A DNA stretch of 38,020 nucleotides from an uncultured Eubacteriales bacterium (GTDB lineage: Bacteria > Bacillota > Clostridia > Oscillospirales > Ruminococcaceae). The notes below the pieces were generated by a model. The model ran no database searches. It had not been told where the DNA came from and saw only the letters and a list, made by a program, of their open reading frames with translations. The translations under genes and the position numbers were made by a program. The DNA is taken from positions 1-38,020 of the forward strand of contig OMXI01000019.1 of NCBI GenBank assembly GCA_900314975.1, in the 5' to 3' direction. This document shows positions 8,943 to 15,080 of this stretch, in pieces; the stretch's first letter is position 1, and every line of letters begins with the position of its first letter.

Positions 8943-8964
8943 AGGTAAGAAGTAAGAAATAAGA
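8943..8964. repeat. Degenerate heptanucleotide tandem array (short)
   Basis: Three consecutive 7-mers (GGTAAGA, AGTAAGA, AATAAGA) lie in the gap between the jag terminator and the phosphorylase promoter. They match the GARGYAA heptad seen at three other intergenic sites in the window. Confidence 0.6.
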
Positions 8965-8984
8965 ATGTTCACTTGCAAAATCTG

Positions 8985-9027
8985 CGAAAAAAATAAGAGG
9001 CAAGAACATCAATCTTACCTCTTATTT
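8985..9027 (-). terminator. Terminator of the rpmH-rnpA-yidD-yidC-jag operon
   Basis: Arms AAATAAGAGG (8991-9000) and CCTCTTATTT (9018-9027) pair perfectly, with a partly paired 17-nt loop (AGA/TCT). On the minus strand a run of T follows (plus-strand A's 8987-8993). It lies 12 nt beyond the jag stop codon. The stem sequence is itself built from the AAGAGG/GGTAAGA words of the heptad repeat. Confidence 0.82.
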
Positions 9028-9039
9028 CTTAACTTTTAA

Positions 9040-9837
9040 TCAAAACTCAATCTTGGAGTACAGACCTGCGCCCTTCATTGAATCCTCAGGTTTTGGCTTT
9101 TTGTAGTCCTTCTCAAAGCTGGTGGTGATATCAAATCCCTTTGAGCGACCGCCTCTGCCGCCGCCGTTTCTTCTGCCTCTGCCGCCTCTCTTGAAGCCGC
9201 CCCTGTCGTCAAACTTTCTTGGGCTGGTAGAAGAGATAATGACCTTTCTGTACGGCTCTTCGCCCTTCGACTGACTTGTAACGCCCTCAATCTCCGAAAC
9301 AGCCGCGTGAACGATCCTTCTTTCGTATGGGTTCATCGGCTCAAGCGCAGAGCTTCTGCCGTTTTTCTTAACGTTGTTCGCGATTTTTCTTGCCAGCTCC
9401 TCAAGCTGTGCCTTTCTTCTCTCTCTGAAGCCGTTGCAGTCGGTAGATATCCTGAAATACTCCTTATCCACCTTGTTGCAGACCAGCGATGCAAGGTACT
9501 GCAAAGAGTCAAGCAACTCTCCCTTTTTACCCAGCATCTCCTCAAAGCCGTCGCCGCCTATCTCGATAACAGCGCCGTCCTCGTTTTCGGCTGCCACGAC
9601 CGTTGCATTGGCTATCTCCATAGCCTCAAGCACGCTCTTGATATACTTAACAGCAACATCAGTCTTTGTCTCGCTGTATTCTGCCTCAACCTTTGCCTCT
9701 CCCTTGACCTTTCCGAAAAGTCCCTTTTTAGGCTCTTCCAGCACATTGAACGTGATGTTTTCTTCACTTGTGCCAAACACTTCTGCTGCAAGCTGCTTTG
9801 CTTCTTCCACGCTTGCCGCGGTAAAAACCTGTTTCAC
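9040..9837 (-). CDS. jag: RNA-binding protein Jag/KhpB (SpoIIIJ-associated)
   Basis: This 265-aa protein has the three Jag domains: Jag-N (1-50, MKQVFTAASVEEAKQLAAEVF and EPKKGLFGKVKGEA), a KH domain (about 75-150, GGDGFEEMLGKKGELLDSLQYL), and an R3H domain (about 155-205, MNPYERRIVHAAVSEIEG with 'GEEPYRKVII'). KhpB forms an RNA-binding complex with KhpA and affects cell division and envelope synthesis in Firmicutes. After R3H there is an unusual Gly/Arg tract (DRGGFKRGGRGRRNGGGRGG) like an RGG box, then a short tail. The start is a GTG at 9837 preceded by GAGAGGAGAAAGG. It lies downstream of yidC, its usual neighbour. Confidence 0.93.
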   Translation of the reverse strand: MKQVFTAASVEEAKQLAAEVFGTSEENITFNVLEEPKKGLFGKVKGEAKVEAEYSETKTDVAVKYIKSVLEAMEIANATVVAAENEDGAVIEIGGDGFEEMLGKKGELLDSLQYLASLVCNKVDKEYFRISTDCNGFRERRKAQLEELARKIANNVKKNGRSSALEPMNPYERRIVHAAVSEIEGVTSQSKGEEPYRKVIISSTSPRKFDDRGGFKRGGRGRRNGGGRGGRSKGFDITTSFEKDYKKPKPEDSMKGAGLYSKIEF

Positions 9838-9937
9838 TTTACCTTTCTCCTCTCGATAAATGATTCACTATATCTCACGAAGCCTTGTTGCCCGCTTTCT
9901 TTGGGCTTAAAGTCGAAATGCGGCTCCGTTAGTGTGC

Positions 9938-11521
9938 TTATTCTTCCTCACTGTCATCGTCTGCTTCGCTCTGCTGCTCATCAGACTCCTGCACATCGGC
10001 TTTTTCGGCATTGCTGTTCTTGTTTGAGTTATTGCCGCCGTTATTGTTATTATTCCTGTTTTTATTCTTTTTCTTTTTGCCGCTGTTCTGAGGCTTTGGC
10101 TTTTCCTCTTCCTCCTCGTCGGCAAACTCCTGGTATTCCTCGCCGTACTTTTCAGCCATACGCTTTCTTGCGGCAGCTATCTTTCGGCGGTCCTCGGCAG
10201 CCTTTTCAGCCTTGGAGAGCTTCTTTTCCTCGGTGTCCTCGTTCTCGTCATCATCAGACTTATACGCTGCACCGCCCATTCTTTCGAGGTTCTGCTCTGC
10301 CATTTTTGCAAACATGGTCTTCTTGCCGCTCTTTTTGTTCTTTTCGTTTTCAGCCTCTATCATAGCCTGTATCTTTGCAGGGTTATAAACCACATTGAGA
10401 ACAACCGTCTGAAGCAATGCGAACAGTGAAGAGTAGCACCAGTACAGACCCAGACCTGCAGGGTAGCTGAAACCTATCCACAGCGAGAACACAGGCAGAA
10501 TGATAAATGTTATCTTCATGCCCATACCCATAGCCTTTGCGGCAGCAGGGTTGTTCTTTTTCTGGAAGAACTGCGAAACGATAGTGACCGCTATCTGAAG
10601 TATAAACGATGCAAACGGGATAATCCATGTCATGTCCTTGAATGACGGGATAACGCCCATATCAAGACCGAAGCTCTTGTAGTCGATATCCTCTGCCGCA
10701 CTCTTTACCGAGTCAGGCAGCACATCTGCATACTCTCCGCCTGCGTTATTGACAAACGAAAATGTCATAAGCTCAGGGCGTGAGGTCGCAAGGTTCTTTG
10801 AAATATACTCCTCGTTGAGCATAAACGAGTCTATATCAGGGTGCTTTTTGACAGCCTCAATTATCCTCTTGACCTGCTTTTCCTCGTCTTTAAGGCTCTT
10901 TGCTGCGTTCTTGCAGTTGTCCGAATCAAGAAAATACTTGGAAAACTCCTCGTATATCTCATCGTCCTTTTTGCCGTTCTTTTCAAATACATACAGGTAC
11001 TTCTGGAAAACAGTCTTGCCCTTGACCTCGTCCTTTTCACTGTCTGAAAGCGACAGCTTTTCTATCTCGTCGTTGATATACTCTACATTCTTATCGCTGT
11101 GCATATCGCTTGAGACCACATACAGTCCTGCGATAAGGTTGTTTGAGTTGTTCAGTTCGTCCTTGTCAGCGTTTGAAATGTACGTCAGCGGTCCGTAAAT
11201 GATAGGGATAAGTGCAAAAAGTATCAGCATCGTTACTATCATCGGCAAGCAGCTTGCCATAGGGTTTATGCCCGTTTTAGCGTAAAGAGCCATCTGCTCT
11301 TCCTGCATCTTCTGCTGATTTTTGCCGTACTTTTTCTTTATCTTCTCAAGCTCGGGCGCAATAAGTGCCATCTTTGCCGTGCTTTTCTGCTGCTTTACAG
11401 CCAGCGGAAAAACAATAAGCCTTGTTACAAACGTAAACAGTAAAAGCGCTATACCGTAGTTTTTAACAACATAGTACAGGCCCTTCATTATCCACCCTAA
11501 AGGGATAGCTATAATACCCAT
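9938..11521 (-). CDS. yidC: Membrane protein insertase YidC/OxaI (SpoIIIJ type)
   Basis: YidC inserts and folds inner-membrane proteins. The 527-aa protein has TM1 (about 12-45, containing 'TFVTRLIVFPLAVKQQ' with groove Arg34), the cytosolic coiled hairpin (KIKKKYGKNQQKMQEEQ), TM2 (about 90-113), and three further TMs around 290-385. It is roughly twice the length of Bacillus SpoIIIJ for two reasons: a charged extracytoplasmic insertion of about 170 aa (about 118-290) between TM2 and TM3, and a long Lys/Glu tail with an Asn-rich stretch ending in acidic residues. No N-terminal lipobox is visible. It lies between yidD and jag, separated from yidD by a 261-bp gap that holds a structured repeat. 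Confidence 0.94.
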   Translation of the reverse strand: MGIIAIPLGWIMKGLYYVVKNYGIALLLFTFVTRLIVFPLAVKQQKSTAKMALIAPELEKIKKKYGKNQQKMQEEQMALYAKTGINPMASCLPMIVTMLILFALIPIIYGPLTYISNADKDELNNSNNLIAGLYVVSSDMHSDKNVEYINDEIEKLSLSDSEKDEVKGKTVFQKYLYVFEKNGKKDDEIYEEFSKYFLDSDNCKNAAKSLKDEEKQVKRIIEAVKKHPDIDSFMLNEEYISKNLATSRPELMTFSFVNNAGGEYADVLPDSVKSAAEDIDYKSFGLDMGVIPSFKDMTWIIPFASFILQIAVTIVSQFFQKKNNPAAAKAMGMGMKITFIILPVFSLWIGFSYPAGLGLYWCYSSLFALLQTVVLNVVYNPAKIQAMIEAENEKNKKSGKKTMFAKMAEQNLERMGGAAYKSDDDENEDTEEKKLSKAEKAAEDRRKIAAARKRMAEKYGEEYQEFADEEEEEKPKPQNSGKKKKNKNRNNNNNGGNNSNKNSNAEKADVQESDEQQSEADDDSEEE

Positions 11522-11555
11522 TATTGTCCTCCGTTTTACTTTCCTTTAATTTGTG

Positions 11556-11730
11556 CAGAACAGCTGGGGGAAACCCTTTTGGAGAAGGGTTATCCCCCAG
11601 ACCCCCTTCCTAAACCTTTTAATGACTTTTCAGCAACGGGAGGCAAAGCTCCCGTCACTGAAAAGTGTTAGAGAATTCAGAAAAGAAAGTTTGAGAATAA
11701 CACTTCCAAGAGATTTTCTCAATTATTCTG
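11556..11730 (+). repeat. Structured interspersed repeat, copy A (MITE-like)
   Basis: This non-coding element between yidD and yidC is oriented opposite to those genes. It contains hairpin 1 (11564-11600, CTGGGGG...CCCCCAG enclosing ACCCTT/AAGGGT), a conserved linker ending in AAACCTTTTAATGA, hairpin 2 (11625-11666, ACTTTTCAG...CTGAAAAGT enclosing ACGGGAG/CTCCCGT), and a 3' part ending CTCAATTATTCTG. The end CAGAATAATTGAG (reverse complement) resembles the other end, CAGAACAGCTGGG. Copies B, C and D in this window share its layout. Confidence 0.8.
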
Positions 11731-11782
11731 TACACATAAAATGCAAATCAAATATACAAAAATACACTTATTCTTTATTTCA

Positions 11783-12040
11783 TTACTTAACAGCTTTTTT
11801 CTTTATTCTGAAATAATCCCTGCTCAATTTATCGGGGACATAGTCCACACCGCCGCTGCTCCACGGATTGCACCGCAAAAGTCTCCATACCGTCAGCAGC
11901 AGACCCTTGAAAAACCCGTGCTTTTTAAACGCCTGTGCCGAGTACGCCGAGCAGCTCGGGTAGTACTTGCACCGCGCGGGAAACAGCGGACTTATAAACT
12001 TTTGATATATCTTCACAAAGAATAAAGCTATATATTTCAT
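11783..12040 (-). CDS. yidD: Membrane protein insertion efficiency factor YidD
   Basis: This small peripheral membrane protein (85 aa) assists YidC-dependent insertion. The family hallmarks are clear: an amphipathic N-terminal helix, 'YQKFISPLFPARCKYYPSCSAY' with the conserved cysteines, SAQAFKKHGFFKGLLLTVWRL, then RCNPWSSGGVDYVP. It overlaps the end of rnpA by 4 nt, which indicates coupled translation in the classical rpmH-rnpA-yidD-yidC order. Confidence 0.94.
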   Translation of the reverse strand: MKYIALFFVKIYQKFISPLFPARCKYYPSCSAYSAQAFKKHGFFKGLLLTVWRLLRCNPWSSGGVDYVPDKLSRDYFRIKKKAVK

Positions 12041-12393
12041 TTCTTTTTATTGTGAACAAATGGCTTGTCCATTTCCTTTGCCAGCCGCTTCTGGATAAAA
12101 TCCTGCACGTCACAGCTTGATTTTTCCTGTATGCCGTTTCTGCCCACAAAGACTACATCGTAGCCTATCGGCAAGCCCTGTTCGCTTTGGCGGTAAGCAG
12201 CCCTTATTATCCGCTTGACTCTGTTTCGCGTCACAGCGTTGCCCAGCTTTTTGCCCGCGGTTATACCAAGCCTTGAAACAGGCATATTGTTCGGAAAAAA
12301 ATGTACGCACAGCCACTCACAGCCGACACGTCTTCCCTTTTTGTAGCAGCGCATAAAGCCGCCGTTGTCCTTCAGGACGGTTGTAAATAACAT
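12037..12393 (-). CDS. rnpA: Ribonuclease P protein component
   Basis: RnpA is the basic protein cofactor of RNase P, which removes the 5' leader of tRNA precursors. The 118-aa protein begins 'MLFTTVLKDNGGFMRCYKKGRR', matching the usual LKKN..F..VYK.GK start. It carries the RNR signature in GNAVTRNRVKRIIRAAYR (about 51-68). The ATG at 12393 directly abuts a heptanucleotide tandem array, and no good Shine-Dalgarno is visible apart from AAGAG-like words within that array. The stop overlaps the yidD start by 4 nt. Confidence 0.93.
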   Translation of the reverse strand: MLFTTVLKDNGGFMRCYKKGRRVGCEWLCVHFFPNNMPVSRLGITAGKKLGNAVTRNRVKRIIRAAYRQSEQGLPIGYDVVFVGRNGIQEKSSCDVQDFIQKRLAKEMDKPFVHNKKK

Positions 12394-12628
12394 ATCTCTT
12401 ACTTCTTGGTTCTTACCTCTTACCTCTTACTTCTTACCTCTAAAAAACTAAAAACGACCTTGTACCCTTCAATTTTTTTGAATGGTAAAGGTCGGTCATA
12501 AGGGGAAAGCGCCTTTAAATAAAGTTCACCGATAATTTACCCCCGAAGCTGCGGCATTGTTTCTTTTGCCGCGGCAGTCAATGTCCTCCGCCATTATCGG
12601 CGGACGACGCTGCACAGCTGCAAGATTA
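12394..12628 (-). promoter_or_regulatory. Structured rpmH-rnpA spacer with hairpins
   Basis: This 235-nt spacer holds three inverted repeats. (a) An 18-bp stem with two mismatches lies at 12455-12494 (CGACCTT...AAGGTCG, T-rich loop) and is followed on the minus strand by T runs, so it could act as a partial terminator before rnpA. (b) A 9-bp stem with one mismatch lies at 12548-12556/12567-12575 (GCTGCGGCA/TGCCGCGGC). (c) TCCGCC/GGCGGA lies at 12587-12604, close after the rpmH stop. Next to rnpA lies the heptad array (12396-12444). No convincing -35/-10 pair is seen, so rnpA is probably reached by transcription from the rpmH promoter. Confidence 0.55.
12396..12444. repeat. Heptanucleotide tandem array upstream of rnpA
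   Basis: Seven units of 7 nt run in perfect phase on the plus strand: CTCTTAC, TTCTTGG, TTCTTAC, CTCTTAC, CTCTTAC, TTCTTAC, CTCTAAA. On the transcribed strand the unit reads GTAAGAR. The array ends 2 nt before the rnpA start codon. Confidence 0.85.
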
Positions 12629-12763
12629 TCAATAGCTGAGTCTTGCTCTGCCCTTTGCTCTTCTTCTTGCAAGTACCTTTCTGCCGTTGGCAGTTGCCAT
12701 TCTCTTTCTGAAACCGTGAACCTTCTGTCTGTGAAGCTTCTTAGGCTGGTATGTTCTCAACAT
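12629..12763 (-). CDS. rpmH: 50S ribosomal protein L34
   Basis: A 44-aa ORF reads [20 protein letters not shown] at its N-terminus, continues with [19 protein letters not shown] and ends ARLSY. This is an essentially canonical bacterial L34, a basic protein of the large ribosomal subunit. The ATG at 12763 has a strong AAGGAGGATG Shine-Dalgarno (plus-strand 12773-12782). It is the first gene of the minus-strand operon and lies divergently from dnaA, as in most bacteria. Confidence 0.97.
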   Translation of the reverse strand: MLRTYQPKKLHRQKVHGFRKRMATANGRKVLARRRAKGRARLSY

Positions 12764-12813
12764 AATAGTTCATCCTCCTTCCATTGACCTTTCCAAGCAA
12801 TATTTACACAAAT

Positions 12814-12853
12814 ATCACTCACGTCAGTTTTATTATGCGGACTGACAAGTGAT
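12814..12853 (-). promoter_or_regulatory. Leader hairpin upstream of rpmH
   Basis: ATCACT (12814-12819) and GTCAGT (12823-12828) pair with ACTGAC (12841-12846) and AGTGAT (12848-12853). The result is a 12-bp stem with a small asymmetric internal loop and a 12-nt apical loop. It lies in the predicted 5' leader of the rpmH mRNA, between promoter and Shine-Dalgarno. Position suggests an autoregulatory or stability element; that is inference. Confidence 0.55.
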
Positions 12854-12882
12854 AATTCTTGACATAGCCCTTGTAATTTTAC

Positions 12883-12912
12883 ATTATAGCTTATTTCATA
12901 CTCATTTGTCAA
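12883..12912 (-). promoter_or_regulatory. SigA-type promoter of the rpmH operon
   Basis: On the minus strand TTGACA (12912-12907), an 18-nt spacer and TATAAT (12888-12883) are both exact consensus hexamers. A leader of about 110 nt follows before the rpmH ATG, consistent with strong ribosomal-protein gene expression. Confidence 0.85.
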
Positions 12913-13117
12913 GACCTTTTTTCAAGTTTTTTTACCAAATGTACAGCTTTTGAAAGGGATTTTGTGCAGCTTTTCTTAAACTTTTTATGTACTGGCAATA
13001 ATCAAATTGTTATAAATACAACATATAGTTTGAATGTCGCGATTTTTCAGCCTATTTTGTATTTTTGCAAGCCTTGTCCTTTGCTTTAAAAAAATACTAT
13101 TTATTATATATATACGC

Positions 13118-13146
13118 TTGAAATTCTCAACAGTTTGTGATATAAT
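13118..13146 (+). promoter_or_regulatory. dnaA promoter with an internal candidate DnaA-binding motif
   Basis: TTGAAA (13118-13123), a 17-nt spacer and TATAAT (13141-13146) form a good housekeeping promoter about 120 nt before the dnaA start. The spacer contains ATTCTCAACA (13123-13132), the same motif that is clustered in the dnaA-dnaN gap. If it binds DnaA, it would occlude the promoter and give autorepression. Confidence 0.75.
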
Positions 13147-13274
13147 TATTTAGAATTGAGCAATATGCCCTTTTGTTAAATTATGTTAATTTTAAAGCAA
13201 ACAAAAAGCAGCTGCCAAAACACGTGGGAATATCGAAAAACAGAGCATTTTGGCTATTATGGAGGAATAAATAA

Positions 13275-14630
13275 ATGGACAGCTTCAACGACGTATTTCT
13301 TGAGGTACTGAAATACTGCCACGACTATAAAACGGTCAGCGAGCCGGGGTACAACAGGTGGATAAAAATACTTGAACCGTATAAATTTGAGAACAACACC
13401 GCCTACCTGCTTGCCGATTCCGAATTTACAAAGACCACTACCGAGAATAACTACGGCAAGATAATCCACGAGGCTTTCAAGGAAGTTATGGGCTTTGATG
13501 TGCAGGTCAAGATACTTGTCAAGAGCAAGGAGGAAGAGTCCGAGGCGGAGAACGTGAGCGTCACGCCCGCTAAATATTCGGACAACCTTACAAATCTGCT
13601 CACCTTTGACAACTTTGTTCAGGGCGAGTCGAATAAGCTTGCATTTGCGTTTGCAAAGACAGTCGCAAACAGATACAACAACAATACCGAGCAGCAGGAT
13701 TTCAATACTATGCTTTTCAATCCCCTGCTTATCTACGGCGATTCGGGACTTGGCAAAACGCACCTTATGAAAGCTATCGAGTACGATGTAAGAAAAAACA
13801 ATCCCGAGCTTAAAATAGTCTACACAACGGGCGAATCATTCATCAACGAGCTTGTAAAGGCTATCGAAACAAAGGAAACGGTAAAGTTCCACGATAAGTA
13901 CAGAAATGCTGATTTTCTGCTGGTAGACGATATACAGACGATAGCGGGAAAGGAAAGAATGCAGGAGGAATTTTTCCATACCTTCAACGAGCTTTACAAT
14001 GCAGGCAAGCAGATAGTGCTGACCTCGGATATACACCCGTCAAAGATTTCAAAGCTGCAGGACAGGATACAGTCAAGGCTTTCAAACGGTATGCAGGTCG
14101 ATATCACACCGCCCGACCTTGAAACAAGAATGGCTATCATCAGAAATAAAGCCGACAGACTTGATCTGCACCTTTCCGACAGCGTAACAAGAATAATCGC
14201 GGAAAAGATAAAAAGCAACGTTCGTCAGATAGAGGGTACAGTCAAGAAGATAAAAGCCCTCACAATGTATACCAACGAACAGCCTACAATAGCTATGGCG
14301 CAAAAGGTCATCAAAGAGATAATGATAGAGAACCACCCCGCCGAGATAACCGTTGACAGAATAATCGGCGACGTGGCAGATGCCTTTGACGTTACCGCAG
14401 AGGATATCCTGTCAAAGAACAGACAGGCTAAAATATCCCTCGCAAGAAAAATAACCATATACGTTATGAAAAACGTAAAGGGAATGACATTTACCCAGAT
14501 AGGCGAGGCACTCAATAAGAACCACTCGACAATGACCATACACTATAACGAGATAGACCAGCTTCTCAATACCAATAAAGCACTCAAAGACAACGTTGAC
14601 GATATAATCAAAAATCTTCGCAGCAATTAA
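13275..14630 (+). CDS. dnaA: Chromosomal replication initiator protein DnaA
   Basis: DnaA binds origin boxes and opens the duplex. The 451-aa protein has domain I (1-80) and a short linker. The AAA+ core has Walker A GDSGLGKTH (155-163), Walker B FLLVDD (214-219), sensor TSD (250-252) and DRIQSRL with the box VII arginine. The DNA-binding domain IV spans about 356-451. In its helix-turn-helix signature the residues are N416-H417-S418-T419-M420, where most bacteria have DHTTV; the minor-groove arginine is kept (R391). The start ATG has GGAGG 9-10 nt upstream. The dnaA-dnaN gap that follows is the likely origin. Confidence 0.97.
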   Translation: MDSFNDVFLEVLKYCHDYKTVSEPGYNRWIKILEPYKFENNTAYLLADSEFTKTTTENNYGKIIHEAFKEVMGFDVQVKILVKSKEEESEAENVSVTPAKYSDNLTNLLTFDNFVQGESNKLAFAFAKTVANRYNNNTEQQDFNTMLFNPLLIYGDSGLGKTHLMKAIEYDVRKNNPELKIVYTTGESFINELVKAIETKETVKFHDKYRNADFLLVDDIQTIAGKERMQEEFFHTFNELYNAGKQIVLTSDIHPSKISKLQDRIQSRLSNGMQVDITPPDLETRMAIIRNKADRLDLHLSDSVTRIIAEKIKSNVRQIEGTVKKIKALTMYTNEQPTIAMAQKVIKEIMIENHPAEITVDRIIGDVADAFDVTAEDILSKNRQAKISLARKITIYVMKNVKGMTFTQIGEALNKNHSTMTIHYNEIDQLLNTNKALKDNVDDIIKNLRSN

Positions 14631-15080
14631 ATCCGTTTTTTAAGACTTTTAAACTTTTTCAACCGACTTTTCAACAGTTTTGCCCTTGTGCAAAGCCTGT
14701 TAAAGCAAAGCTGCGCACATAAATAAACATTTTTAACATCAAAATGCGTGCAAAAAAAGTTAGAATCTTAAAACAGTCTGTCGGATTTTGCACATTTTTT
14801 CTAACTTTCAACAAACATTTTCTCAACCAAACCAACACAAAAAAATCAATCAACTTATTCAACATTTTATCAACCCCTCACACAAAAACTCATACACCCC
14901 CTTTTCCTTATCTGATGTACTTTTCAGACAAATCAACATTTCCAACACACACTAATACTAATACTGAAACAAATATAAGTTAGATGGTTAACAACACACC
15001 AACTACATCACCTTAAAAAAACCCGTTTGTTGAAATCACTCACCCACATCAAAAATTTGTTTTTAGATAGGATGATACTT
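14631..15080. other. Predicted replication origin (oriC), dnaA-dnaN gap
   Basis: This AT-rich spacer of 450 bp lies at the strand-switch point. It holds one exact TTTTGCACA (14786-14794, fits TTWTNCACA) and two near matches on the minus strand (14687-14695, 14747-14755). A family of TTWTTCAACA-like motifs lies at 14655-14664, 14667-14676, 14804-14813, 14819-14828, 14855-14864 and 14866-14875, with an inverted copy at 15028-15037. The plus strand has no G from 14791 to 14913. A trinucleotide run CTAATACTAATACTG (14952-14966) resembles a DnaA-trio beside the presumed unwinding site. No gene is credible here. Confidence 0.8.

Larger units (their letters stand above)
12764..13274. other. rpmH-dnaA divergent intergenic region
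   Basis: This AT-rich region of 511 bp carries no gene. It contains the rpmH leader hairpin and promoter (minus strand), the dnaA promoter (plus strand) and the dnaA leader. The middle part (about 12915-13115) is AT-rich with TATATA runs and could belong to a bipartite origin. I see no exact TTATCCACA box here. The dnaA leader contains GCCAAAA (13214-13220) and TTTTGGC (13248-13254), able to pair just upstream of the GGAGG at about 13260. Confidence 0.7.

Noticed and set aside
12396-12444. CRISPR array
   Set aside because: Units are 7 nt and directly adjacent without unique spacers. The NTQ codon run at 36019-36078 was rejected for the same reason.
12557-12787. A 76-aa plus-strand open frame over rpmH
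   Set aside because: It is the shadow of the clear L34 gene on the minus strand.
14744-14983. A 79-aa open frame inside the dnaA-dnaN gap
   Set aside because: It results from the G-free composition (few stop codons). It has no Shine-Dalgarno and covers the probable origin motifs.
15027-15080. N-terminal extension of DnaN from TTG 15027 or ATG 15072
   Set aside because: Family proteins begin at the MKF residue, and AGGATG is correctly spaced only for ATG 15081.
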